From NCBI RefSeq assembly GCF_000699445.3, contig NC_067199.1:28914402-28978401 (forward strand): a DNA stretch of 64,000 nucleotides, given 5' to 3'. The notes beneath the pieces are model-generated. The model worked only from the letters and a program-made list of their open reading frames with translations. It searched no databases and was not told the DNA's origin. Shown here piece after piece: positions 1 through 10,287 of this stretch (position 1 is the first letter of the stretch; each line of letters begins with the position of its first letter). A program made the translations under genes and the position numbers. Source of the DNA: Schistosoma haematobium (Eukaryota > Platyhelminthes > Trematoda > Strigeidida > Schistosomatidae).

Positions 1-371
1 AATTAGTTCATTCAGTGATTGGTGAATATATGTTCTTCAGTGTAGTGTCTTAATAATGAAAGAAAAGAAGTTAAAAACTCTGTTTTGGAGTACGTCGTAG
101 AGTTGAATCATTCAATGATCATAAATATTGATATTTAAATTGGGAATAATATTTCTTACAACAATCATGTTTAAATTAGACACAATCACCTACTCTCTGT
201 TATTCATCTGAAATCAGAGTTCACAAGTAGTTTTATTGAACACTAAACTATCTGTAAGCCAGAAAATTTAAAAAATCAATAAATACATTAATATATCTTG
301 ATTAGTCTGAAAGTTAATAATAAATATTCTTATTATTACTATAAACAGTATTTTCTTCTTGATTATTACAG

Positions 372-570
372 AGATTCAATTACAGCACAACTTAATACGG
401 TATACTTTAACGAAACATGTACTGACTCTCAGTGTGATATAGCATTTCGTTATTCAGTAATGCCAATCACCACCATGCCATTCGTTATCACCTTCACATT
501 TTCCACCCTTGGATCTGTGTTCACGAAGACATTAACAATCACCGCTCAAAATAACTATTCTATTCAGATG
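372..570 (+). CDS. Exon 1 (as seen) of the large extracellular protein
   Basis: The acceptor is a T-rich tract ending in ttattacag and the donor is atg|gtatga. The first base completes a codon begun upstream, so the gene extends 5' of the window. It encodes about 66 residues, including FNETCTDSQCDIAF with two cysteines and an N-E-T sequon, then alternating hydrophobic residues (FVITFTFSTLG) typical of beta strands. It ends in phase 0, matching exon 2. No domain family is recognised. Confidence 0.7.
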
Positions 571-999
571 GTATGACTCAAATTTTTATCTCAATTTTAT
601 TCAACATTTTGTCTCACGACTATATCTCATTGATTGCTCATTGTTACGAGTGAGTAACAGACACTCACGGCTTACAGAGTTAAAAGATAACTTGGATATT
701 TTAGTTCGACTAGGTGTTGGGAATTTTGACAACAGTATAAGAACTACTTAGTTTTTGAAGGTGATTCCTCTGATAATGTATTGCGAAGTAAACAACGTGA
801 ATTAAGACATGTTACAATTCATGCAGTGTTGGTTTCATGAAAAGCAGATCACTCTAACACCGATATGTCAGAGTTATAGAATCATATTTGTTGTCACATA
901 CTAATGGTAACATTTATTTTTGAAAGAGCACCGTATTGTCAGTTTGGGGTTCTAGCGATCGTTGGATTTTATTGAAGTCACCAACCGATCAAAGTTAGA
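571..999. other. Intron 1, first part: no recognised content
   Basis: AT-rich intron sequence after exon 1. No long coding stretch and no repeat that I can match elsewhere in the window, up to the hammerhead-type repeat that starts near 1000. Confidence 0.5.
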
Positions 1000-1170
1000 C
1001 AACCACTGAAAAACTGGTAACACTGGACAGTCGTTTCATTATAGTTTGGGGTCTCTCAGGAATCCACATCCGCTAGCCCGAAGTTGAGAATCGAGCCCAA
1101 GTCCTTCGGCCCCGATAACAAACACTTGACCTTTAGACCTTTGAGTTGGGATCCAATGGTGAGCGACCAT
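1000..1170 (-). repeat. Degraded Smalpha-like (hammerhead SINE-like) repeat
   Basis: Read on the - strand it contains a tRNA-like B-box stretch (gggctcgattctc), then a decayed hammerhead: ctgagagacc...tataatgaaac gactgtc cagtg. The order matches the better preserved copies at 5529-5720 and 14578-14815, but the CUGANGA box is out of register and stem II no longer pairs cleanly. The + strand starts with accactgaaaaactgg, the family's terminal segment. Schistosome Smalpha repeats are known Pol III-type elements with hammerheads; assignment here is by pattern only. Confidence 0.5.
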
Positions 1171-1690
1171 CTCCCATTGACCTCTTGTATCAGTTAATTT
1201 ATGCCCAATATATAAAAGAACTTCATCGTTATGAAAATATTGTTATAACTGTGGGACTGAACCATGTTGAGTTGATTAACACGAGTATTCTAAGTGAATC
1301 CTATTTCAAAGCTGTATGTAATAAAGAGTGATTTGATGTTACAGATCTTAGTCGGAAATGACTGGATATCAGAATTAGGCAGAGACGCTTGTTAGGGACT
1401 GAATTTCCTGATTTTAATTTTGATTTCAGGATGATGACCTCATGAAGCCCAACATACATAAGTAAGGAGAAGTAAATGTTGATTGACTCCTAGTTTTTTC
1501 AGATTAAGTTTAAATTCATGATCATATGTATTGACTATGCTTTATAATTAGGATTTTGTAAAGTATTCAAACCACTCTTCCATATGTTATGGTATTGTTT
1601 TTACTTTTATGTTTTACTGAAAATGAAAATTTATTTTATTTTCCTTTGAAAATGTTCAACACTAACTCACGTTTGCTGATCATTTTAAAG

Positions 1691-1976
1691 CCAAGAAGCC
1701 AGGAACCGCAAGTGGGATTGGTTTCGCTTGAGTCGATGACTCCCAAAAATAAACTTGTACCAAATGCCTATTCGCTCCTAAAGTTATCCTTAATTCCAAA
1801 ACCCAATGTATGGGGGACAATAGATTTTCGACTTTATGCACCAGGTTCCTTCAAAGAATACATATTTTTAAATCCACGACTCAAAACCCAATGCTCATCA
1901 TTACCGTTTATCGGCTTATCAGCAACTGCTATAGATAATATGGTTTATATTAACGTGGAGAGAACTTATTATGAAG
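1691..1976 (+). CDS. Exon 2 of the large extracellular protein
   Basis: The acceptor is cattttaaag and the donor gaag|gtttgt. It encodes about 95 residues starting PRSQEPQVGLVSLES, with patterns such as SLLKLSLIPKP and GTIDFRLYAPG that look like strands of an immunoglobulin-like or DUF11-like sandwich. It leaves one base (g), completed to GGA by exon 3. Open sequence continues into both introns, so the limits rest on the splice signals and on phase. Confidence 0.72.
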
Positions 1977-2520
1977 GTTTGTTTGTATTTATTTAACCAT
2001 TTTATTGACCGAAGTTGTCATCGATAGATTTCCTATTATTAATGAGTAGTATGTTTTTGCATAACTAATTTGTAAATTACGACACCTATGAAAATAATTC
2101 TTCATCAATTGTTTTTAATGATGTTTTTCTACAAATACTGTTGTAGTAAAAGCATTTGTAATTTTACGTGAAATACTCCCTCTTAGAAAACTGTCAATAA
2201 GTTTTTCTTTCGAATATTGTATGACAGGATTGGTCCGAATGCAAAGCGGTTTCTCGAAGGATGCAGTATTATATTAAGAGTTACTCAAGGAAAACACTTG
2301 AATTCGGTTTGGATTAAATTGAGATTTTTCGGTAATATGTATTAAGTCCAGATGAAATATAGACAAAAAACTAGCAGTAATGCTAATCGATAAGAAGTAA
2401 CTTATTCGAAAAGCCAAAATATGATGACATATGAACCACTGTGCAGAGGAGAGACAACAAATTTATGAAAAAAGAGGAATCGATTTGTTCCTGCCTTAAG
2501 TTGATAAATATTATGTTTCA
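1977..2520. other. Intron 2, first part: no recognised content
   Basis: AT-rich sequence between exon 2 and the RTE fragment. Nothing recognised. Confidence 0.45.
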
Positions 2521-4764
2521 TCATTGACATTACCTACAAATGAACTTACGCCCCTTGCTTCTCGTACAGCTCAGGTAAACGACCAGAATTCTCCGAACAA
2601 CTGTGTTCTGGGGTTTCATTTTCGGTCTTTGCTAAATATTACACATCAGTTTGGTGTCTGCCTTTAATTTCTGACGCAACGCGTTCTCGGGTCTTGCCAC
2701 GTTTTCGGTTACAACCATTCAACATTAAGGATTTGATGAGTCCCGCAATGTTTGGCCAACCAAACACCAGCATCGTTTTCTAATTTCTTCTTCAACAAAA
2801 ATCTAGTTTGATCACTGCCAGAGGGGTTTGTTGCTGATGATGCCCAGCGAATAGACTATGAGTATTCTGCTCAGACAATTGTTTGTAAAAACCTGTGAAA
2901 TTTTTGGTGATGCTTGTACTAGTCCTCCAAATTTCAGCTCCATACAAAAAAACCAACCATATTGACGTCTATAATGAAACATGTAACTTCGATGATGGCT
3001 GAAGGTTGTTTTGAGTTCTTTGCTTTCCTTAATAATAGGAATACTATTCCTGCATTGCCAATCATTTCCTGCTGCAACACTGGCTATCTTCATTTGCAAT
3101 GCTGGTATATATATATATATATATAATAAAACAGATAGATATATTGAAGAGTTCCCCAAAGTGTTCTATAATCCTATTACTCTGTTCCTAAATCTCAGTG
3201 ATTGACCTGTTTCCTTAGTCCTTGACAGACCTCTCTGGTTTACCATATTTCCTTGCCAGCTTCTCCGTTGTGCAATATTGTTGTTTGATACTTCCTTCTT
3301 TTACTGATTTTTCCACTCTCAGTACTAGGTCTTCCACATATTTCTGTTTATCAGTTATAGTGCTCCTCTTCACTTGTTTTTTCGCTCCAGTGTACTCGGC
3401 TTGTGACTTGACTTTCTCCGTTCTAGTTCGACCATTATTGTTAATTGCGGTCTTCCTGTTCTTCCTTTCTGAATCGTATCCAGAGTTCGCATAGAGATGA
3501 ATTTCTTATGATGATGCTTGTTGCGGCCCACAATCTCCTGCCTGATACGTTGAAGTTAATGCTTGTTCGATACCTTTCCAGTTGTCCTCCATGGTAGTTT
3601 CTTCTTCTTTCAGTAGATCCTGTGAGGCTTGTGGCGTGTTGTTGAGAGTTATCTTGAATTGGTTGAGTTTGCTAGTATCTGGAAGGAAGGTTGTATTGAG
3701 TGTTTGTAATGCTGTTTTTCCAGTTGTCCAATGCTTCTTTCGCTTTAGTTTCACCTTGACCACACCCAGGTAGATGGTGATCTGAAGCAATGTCAACTAC
3801 TCTTTTGATTCTCACGTCTTCCATCGACCTTCTGAATTTTTTACTGATGCAAATATGATCGATCTGGTTCTGTGTAGTGTGATCCGTCGAAACTCATGTG
3901 GCGTTGTGTATGCGTTTGTGGTGGAATAACAACTTAATTGAATGCACTTAGATTCGTAAATCTCTCCCCATTCTCGTTCATTTCTCCCAGTCCACAGTCC
4001 ATTTCGTCCCACGATATGTTCGTATCTCATGTTGTTCATTCCCACTTTGGTATCTAGGTCTCCCATCAGGATGGTCAGGTATTTTCCTGTGCACTTCTCT
4101 ATGATTGATTGCAGCCTCTCTTAACACTGATTTTCATCGTCGTCATTGCTATCATTGGTGGGTGCATAACACTGGATAATATTTATTGTGATTTCGTCCT
4201 TCTTTATTTTGAAGGATGCTTTGGTGATTCTGGATCCGTGAAATCCCCATCCTGTAAGTGCATTTCGTGCTTGATTGGACAGCATCGGAGCAAATGCTTG
4301 AGTGTTTGGGGCATTTTCCTCTTCGTGACCGGAGTACAGCAGCATCTCTCCTGAAGCTAATCTTTTCTGTCCAGGTTGAGTCCAATAGTTTTCACTGATT
4401 CCGAGTACTGTCGAGTCGTACCTCCTCATTTCCGTTGCTAATCGATTAATCTTTCCGATCTCCCAAATTGTTTGAAAATTCTATGTAACTACAAAAATTG
4501 TTGCTGTGATTGTCAGGTGTGACATCAACCTCATGAATTTCGAACAATCTCGGCCTTCATCCTGAGGCATCATAATTCTCCTGAATGAACATCCTTCAAC
4601 TCGGAGAGTAGAGTTTAAATGGTTTAACTTGTTTAATCTGGTTGTCGTCTGTTTTAGTAGGATTATTTCCTACTGGATGTCGTTGTTGATCCCATGCTCA
4701 AATCTTCTCCTTTATCTCTGCTTTTAACCGGCAGTAACCGTAGATATGTCCTAGGCGGAGTTAT
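2520..4764 (-). mobile_element. RTE-like non-LTR retrotransposon copy A, decayed and internally deleted
   Basis: On the - strand the 5' end (aactccgcctaggac near 4764) is followed by an endonuclease-like frame (LGISENYWTQPGQKR, IQCYAPTNDSN, MGDLDTKVG), the connecting region, then a jump through a TA microsatellite (3106-3123) straight to post-motif-C sequence (QMKIASVAAG) and a decayed C-terminus (VEEEIRKR). The RT core is missing. Many stops are present. The upstream flank (4765-4935) is repeated in inverted orientation at 6850-7020, next to copy B. It is related to the fuller copies at 31923-35087 and 58095-61300. Confidence 0.75.
3106..3123. repeat. TA microsatellite at an RTE deletion junction
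   Basis: A short (TA)n run sits exactly where RTE copy A jumps from the connecting region to the segment after the RT active site. Copy B has a shorter version at about 7388-7397. Confidence 0.6.
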
Positions 4765-4935
4765 CATATATAGTATAAAGAGTCTCTGCATCAAAAAACT
4801 TAAATGATAATTATAACTGAACATTTGAGCTTTCTTGACTACATAATCACTCTTGTACATAAGCGTTTTCAATTTCACATTTTCTTTTGAATTTTATTGT
4901 GATTTCACGAATACACTGATTACTAATATGATCTG
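4765..4935. repeat. Left arm of inverted flank repeat
   Basis: About 170 bp directly upstream of the 5' end of RTE copy A. Its reverse complement is at 6850-7020, directly upstream of the 5' end of RTE copy B, with only a few differences. Shared flanking DNA shows that A and B derive from one insertion that was duplicated in inverted orientation. Confidence 0.75.
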
Positions 4936-5528
4936 AATGATGATAATTCACAATCATATTTTCTACTTAGTTCCTCAATTTGACACATGAATGGCTTGTA
5001 TGTAAACTTGGAATATTGTTATGTTTGGATATAATGGAACACATTTTGAATAAATACACTTTTGTGAATTGGTAAGACAGTTAGTCTCTTATGAGTCTCT
5101 CAGTTAATAACCCCATTTTTCATCGAAAAACTAAATTTACTCTACGAATTATCTTGAGTGAATTCAATTAATTGCAGAATTATATTAATTTCTACTCTGT
5201 TGAAGAAAAGGGAGAACAACGAATATTTTAGACAACTGGAAAATTCATTGTCATTTCGAGAAGGGTCTATAAATCACTTGGGAAATTTTTGATTAAACGT
5301 ATCACAGATTATATTTTTATTGTTTGATTGGTTGTAGTGAGTTAGGATCTTGAATATAACTTTTGTACTGATTAATCAACATGTGTTTTTAACAGAATAA
5401 AATTCACCGAACTGTTACAAAATGCAAAACCAAATACTCAGTAAGCTTCGTTTTGTCAAATTTAGTGAAATAAATTTGATTTTTTGTTGATTGTAACTGA
5501 AGGGGTTTGTGGAGATTTTTAGAAATTT
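4936..5528. other. Intron 2, middle part: no recognised content
   Basis: AT-rich intron DNA with no coding signal or repeat recognised. Confidence 0.45.
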
Positions 5529-5720
5529 TCACAGATTGAAATCATGAGTCAGTTGAAACTAGACCACCATTGAAAACCTGGAAGCACTGGACGGCCGTTT
5601 CGTCCTAGTATGGATGCGCACTGCTGAGGAGTCCCATACTAGGTCGAAACGGCCGTCCAGTGCTTCCAGGTTTTCTATGCTGGTCTAGCTTCAACTGACT
5701 CATGATTTTAATCTGTGAAG
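5529..5720. repeat. Palindromic Smalpha-like element (about 86-bp inverted arms)
   Basis: The arms 5529-5614 and 5634-5720 are near-perfect reverse complements (cacagatt...catgagtcagttga...gaccac...ggaagcactggacggccg) around a spacer of about 20 bases. Each arm equals the terminal part of the hammerhead repeat family also seen at 14578-14815 and 27773-27858. It looks like a derivative that lost its tRNA-like body and kept two facing ends. Confidence 0.75.
5618..5663 (+). ncRNA. Type I hammerhead ribozyme core
   Basis: Stem I strand gcactg (5618-5623) pairs with cagtgc (5658-5663). The conserved box CTGAGGA (5624-5630) fits CUGANGA. Stem II is GTCC/GGTC (5631-5634/5642-5645) with one U-U mismatch. 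The GAAA box is at 5646-5649. Stem III is a minimal CGG/CCG with no loop, followed by GTC; the expected cleavage is after 5657. All core bases are present. Such weak stem III forms, which may need dimers, are known from schistosome and Penelope-linked hammerheads. Activity is inferred, not shown, and the left palindrome arm competes for pairing. Confidence 0.65.
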
Positions 5721-6035
5721 ATTGTAACTGAATCAAGTCAATAATGTCGTCTCTTTGCTGTTTACAACTACATATTCATCATGTTCAAGAATTACTAGAT
5801 GTTGATAATGTGATGCATCTGTTTACGTGGTAAATCGCAAGTGATAAAGCTCTTCTTGTAGTTGTCAAATAATCACAACCAATAACCTAAGACAGATGAT
5901 TGATCATATTGTACACTTTATACAATTGACACTGTTTTTCTTCTTCCATATTTGGTCACAACGTATTTGAGATAAAAATAAATAACTATGAAAAATTAAC
6001 ATTTAATTGCTAGTTTGTGTTTTGGTTTTGTATAG
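5721..6035. other. Intron 2, last part: no recognised content
   Basis: AT-rich sequence up to the acceptor of exon 3. Nothing recognised. Confidence 0.45.
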
Positions 6036-6199
6036 GAATTGTAAATGATTCAACATTATCACTAACAAATGAGATAAGTTATTACATTCCAATGTTTACT
6101 GCTAATTATAACAATGCGTCGGTAAATTTCACTTACGATATGACAATTGGTTCCTATTCTACTTCTGGTAGCTTTATGTTTATTACTACTACTCCAGCA
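6036..6199 (+). CDS. Exon 3 of the large extracellular protein
   Basis: The acceptor is ttttgtatag and the donor gca|gtaagt is close to consensus. It encodes about 54 residues (IVNDSTLSLTNEISYYIP at the start, then ANYNNASVNFTYDMTIG) with several N-glycosylation sequons and an alternating beta pattern. It ends in phase 0. The exon lies in the spacer between two inverted copies of a decayed RTE element (about 3050-4935 and 6850-7540). Confidence 0.75.
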
Positions 6200-6849
6200 G
6201 TAAGTGAAATAAATTATTTCATATTATACGTTTTAATCTGCATAATTATTATGTAATGTGTTGAATTCTGAAAAATTGTTTGGTGAAATCAGTATACCGT
6301 GTCCGTTTATAAACTGTTATTTTTATTTTATCAATGATGCATTTCTTTATCTAATTAATTCACTTTGCTTTATTCAAGGTAAACAGATATGAGATCCGAC
6401 AATGACCATTTAATCTAAGTTGAGAACGAATTCTGACTGCTAAATAAACGAAAACAATCATGTTATGAAATATCTATCCATGTTTCACATGAGCTGTGAT
6501 GAAATAATTGCTCTTATAATTCCATTTGGAGAAATGTATATTTCGTCCCACATAGCTAGTACCATAAACCGTTATAAGAAACGCCATTTTAGTGAAAACA
6601 CACTAATATTAAAAATTATTAGCGAACAATTGATTTGTTCTGGTTACTCTACAAGATTTTCGATCAGTACAAACCACATAATTTTGAAAACTCTTTTCTT
6701 GATCCCTACTTCGCTGAAGTATAATTATTAATTTAGAATATAGAAAAAACAAATATGTTAGTTCCTATTTATCTGAATTACAATTATCGATCCAGATAAA
6801 AGACGAAACGAATCGGCAATATTAATTTGAAGTAGCGTAATTAATCAAT
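6200..6849. other. Intron 3, first part: no recognised content
   Basis: AT-rich intron DNA. One open stretch (6465-6731, + strand) shows no recognisable protein pattern and is taken as chance. Confidence 0.4.
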
Positions 6850-7020
6850 CAGATCAATTTAGTAATCAGTGTATTCGTGAAATCACAATAAAATTCAAAA
6901 GAAAATGTGAAATTGAAAACGCTTATGTACAAGAGTGATTATGTAGTCAAGAAAGCTCAAATGTTCAGTTATAATTATCATTTAAGTTTTTTGATGCAGA
7001 GACTCTTTATACTGTATATG
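6850..7020. repeat. Right arm of inverted flank repeat
   Basis: Reverse complement of 4765-4935, ending at the 5' end of RTE copy B (ataactccgcctaggac). See the left arm entry. Confidence 0.75.
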
Positions 7021-7555
7021 ATAACTCCGCCTAGGACATATCATCATAAATAATTCACCTCTATGCAAACACTGGACACAATTCAGAAAGGAAGAACAGG
7101 AAGACCGCAATTAACAATAATGGTCGAACTAGAACGGAGAAAGTCAAGTCACAAGCCGAGTACACTGGAGCGAAAAAACAAGTGAAGAGGAGCACTATAA
7201 CTGACAAACAGAAATATGTGGAAGACCTAGTACTGAGAGTGGAAAAATCAGTAAAAGAAGGAAGTATCAAACAACAATATTGCACAACGGAGAAGCTGGC
7301 AAGGAAATATGGTAAACCAGAGAGGTCTGTCAAGGACTAAGGAAACAGGTCAATCACTGAGATTTAGGAACAGAGCAATAGGATGATGATATATATATAC
7401 CAGCATTGCAAATGAAGATAGCCAGCGTTTCAGCAGCCTATGAATCAGTAGTGCTCAACATGCTCATGGAAATAAGCAATTTCCTTATACACAACATGGA
7501 GAACACCAACACTTTGACACCGGAATGTTGTACCGTAGCATTTAAGAAACAGGTA
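7021..7555 (+). mobile_element. RTE-like copy B, 5' part: inverted partner of copy A with the endonuclease deleted
   Basis: It begins with about 20 bases of the RTE 5' end, jumps past the endonuclease to the connecting region (7061-7380, near-identical in reverse to 3222-3494), then repeats copy A's TA-microsatellite junction (7388-7397) into post-motif-C sequence (QMKIASVSAAYESVVLNM). The shared junction shows common descent with copy A. It is followed by a separate RTE fragment at 7560, so post-motif-C sequence occurs here and again near 8330-8435. Confidence 0.7.
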
Positions 7556-7559
7556 AAAA

Positions 7560-8985
7560 AAATCCTAATATTGTGATTTTCCACTAAATATCATATGATA
7601 TAGGATAAGAAAACCGGGATTGAATAAAACCAGCAAGCTGCATTGAATCCATCGTACATCGAAGCAGCACACAAAACCATCCTACGGGTGTCAGTCCACC
7701 AACAATAGAAGAAATTAGGATGACCATCGGACAAATCATGAGTGGGAAAGCAGTAGGACCTGACAATATACAATCTGAAGCACTGAAGTTGAACATAGAA
7801 GTAACTGCAAACATGAACCACATTCTATTCACGAAGACTTGAGAGGAAGAACAATTGTCGACAGACTAGAATGAAGGACACCTCGTCCAGATATCAGAGA
7901 AAGAAAATCTGAGCAAATGTGAGAATTATAGAGGCATCACACTACTGTTAGTAACAGGAAAAATTTCATCAGAATGTTGCTGAACCGGCTGAATGATCGA
8001 CAGACTGGACTTCGTGAGGATCGGTCGTGCACAGACCAGATCGCAAAACTACGGATCATATTTGAACAGTCAATTGAATAGAACTCCTCAACATAAATCA
8101 ACTTCATTGACAATGAGAAAGCATTCGACGTTGTGGATAGGAAGACCTTATGGAAACTTCTTCGACACTGGCGTTCCCGAGAAGATCGTCAACATTTTAT
8201 CCGGAATTCATACGACGGACTATAGTGCAAAGTGGTGCATGACAGTGGTGTATGACAGCTGATAGATGCAACCCAAGTGAAAACTTAACTATTCTATCAC
8301 ATGCACATCAACAAATGCAGATAAGGGCAGCCAGTGAAGCAGCTGCCTATGTATCAGTAAGCCTCAACATGCACATGTAAATAAGCAATATCCTTATACA
8401 CAACACGGAGAACACCAACACTTTCACACTTGAATGATAATTAGATTTATAGGCGATGATTAACAAAGCAAGAACTGCATTCCTGTATTTGAAGGACATA
8501 TGAAAGTCAAAACATCTGTCAGCTAACATCAAAGTCTAAACTTCAACTGCAAACTTCAAGATAGTTATTTCTATTCTACGGAAATGAAACATGAACAACT
8601 ACTAAAAGCATCAACAAAATGGTACAAGTATTTCTAAACAATGGTCCACGCCAGATACTGAATGTTCGTTGTCTGAATACCATCAGCATCATTCTACTGT
8701 GGAAGAGAACAAACCAGCATCCAGTTGAAGAGGAAATTGGGAAAAGATGCTGGAGGTGGTTAGGATATATATTACGAAAATCACCAAGCTGAATCATGAG
8801 ACAAGCGCTTACCTGGAATCCTGATGGGAAACTGAAAAGAGGAAGGCGGAAGAACACACTACGTTGTGAATTGGAATCAGACATGAGAAGAATGACTAGC
8901 AACTAGAAAGTGTTGGGAAGGATTGTCCAGAACAGTGTTGGATGGAGAATACTGGTTGGTGGCTTAGCTCCTGCACGAGAGATAG
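7560..8985 (+). mobile_element. RTE fragment B2 (RT to C-terminus, many stops), near-identical to 16625-18058
   Basis: On the + strand it covers decayed RT and C-terminal sequence of an RTE-like element: GKAVGPDNI-like, then the DRQTGLREDRSCTDQIAKLRI-like region broken by stops, then a C-terminal tail ending near ggagaatactggttggtgg. There are frequent in-frame stops and no intact ORF. The same decayed sequence occurs in reverse at 16625-18058 with only a few base differences, so the duplication is younger than the decay. Confidence 0.75.
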
Positions 8986-9049
8986 GAGGTGTACGTCAGT
9001 AATCTTATTAATCATTAGGCATGGCCAATTACATTGTCTATGATATTTC

Positions 9050-9795
9050 ACCTCATTCTATTTATACGATAGACGTTTTGAATTTTATTCCAAGTAGATA
9101 AAGATAATTCGTGAATCATTGAGATATAGCTCATCAGTCAGTAAGTAACAACGTGGAACTCCGTACGTACGTACATCAGTTCGAGTTGCCACACCACATC
9201 AGCATAGAGATGCAGTTGTCGACTCAAATCCGGTAGTGATAGAGGTGGTAGGACTATAAGCAGTAATCGGAAACATTAGGGTTTGAAGATGTTCTTCAAG
9301 GAGTATGATCCAGTGAAATAAATTTGGAAAGAGAAAAAAATGAGACAAGGAGGATTCAGGAAATTAGGATTTGGAAGAACACAAAGAGTGGATGTACTTG
9401 CGCGATTGCAAACAATTTTGAGCCATGTCATTCATGGTCTCAAACCATTGGTTTGTATCATCTCGCGGTGCCCAACCAGGTAGTCTACATCTACCAACAT
9501 GGCTCAGTCCACCTGTCAGTGACTTCATCGATTTGTTCCATGTTTTGATCTGGCCGCCCCTAGTCTTATTCCAAACTACTCCTACCACACAGAACATCGC
9601 ACGTCGAGGCAGTCGGTGGTTAATCATACGCAACACGTGTCCCAACCATCTCAACTGATGAAGTTTCACTACTTCATCAATTGATTTGCCATCCTTACCT
9701 AGTACCCGTTTCCTAACAACTGAGTTGCTTACGCAGTATGAGCCATTGAGTAAATGACCATCTCTGAAAGCTGCAGTTCTATATTCTCTTTAAAC
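9050..9795 (-). mobile_element. 3' fragment of a second non-LTR family
   Basis: On the - strand 9364-9669 reads LHQLRWLGHVLRMINHRLPR and then RGGQIKTWNKSMKSLTGGLS, the C-terminal tail that follows RT in the family also present at 22465-25775. RT and endonuclease are absent, so it is a 5'-truncated copy. Its 3' limit is unclear; unassigned sequence with a short acgtacgtacgtac run (about 9160) lies below 9300. Confidence 0.6.
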
Positions 9796-10024
9796 ATATG
9801 TTATATGAGTAAAATATACTTCTGTGATTGCTTAGTATGTGGACGTCTGAGTGGAGAACTGTTTGTGAATCTGGGGTTCTCCAATAATTCAATAGTGAGA
9901 ATTTTAAATATTTACGAATGAGGCATTTCTGTGATTTAACTTTATAACTTTGAAGAATCTGGAGTAATAAATTTTATGCTACCTACAGTATTCCAATTCT
10001 ATACGTCTGTTTTTCTTAATACAG

Positions 10025-10287
10025 GTAAACTCACCGTCTATCTTTACATATTCTCGTTTTCCCTTTGATTCCAAATTTATATATTCAAAAATGTGCACTG
10101 GAGAATCGGTTGATGTAATAGCACTTTCATATCCAAAGGCGCTGCGTTGCTCATACATAACTCAGTGGATAAATCGGCTTTTAAATAACAGTATCGCCTT
10201 GAATATATCTAGGGTGTGGTTTTCGCGGAGTGGTGCGGGTGTTTGGATACCAAGAGGATTTACTATTAATATGACCTATGTGGATAG
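10025..10287 (+). CDS. Exon 4 of the large extracellular protein
   Basis: The acceptor is tcttaatacag and the donor gatag|gtacag. Reading in phase 0 from VNSPSIFTYSRFPFD it encodes 87 codons plus two bases. It has two cysteines (KMCTGE, LRCSYI) and the sequons NNSIALNIS and NMT. The two trailing bases (ag) are completed by the first base of the tiny exon 5. Confidence 0.75.

Noticed and set aside
1146..1331. 61-codon frame on the + strand
   Set aside because: No family pattern, overlaps the degraded hammerhead repeat and has no matching splice phase.
3222..3494. Open frame of 90 codons on the + strand (and its twin at 7061-7333 on the - strand)
   Set aside because: It is the antisense shadow of the RTE connecting region, repeated because the element is duplicated.
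5584..5612. Second hammerhead on the - strand of the palindrome
   Set aside because: It has GAAA, stem III and the GTC site, but no CUGANGA box lies upstream on that strand.
6465..6731. 88-codon frame in intron 3
   Set aside because: Composition is that of AT-rich random sequence; no splice signals in phase and no motif.
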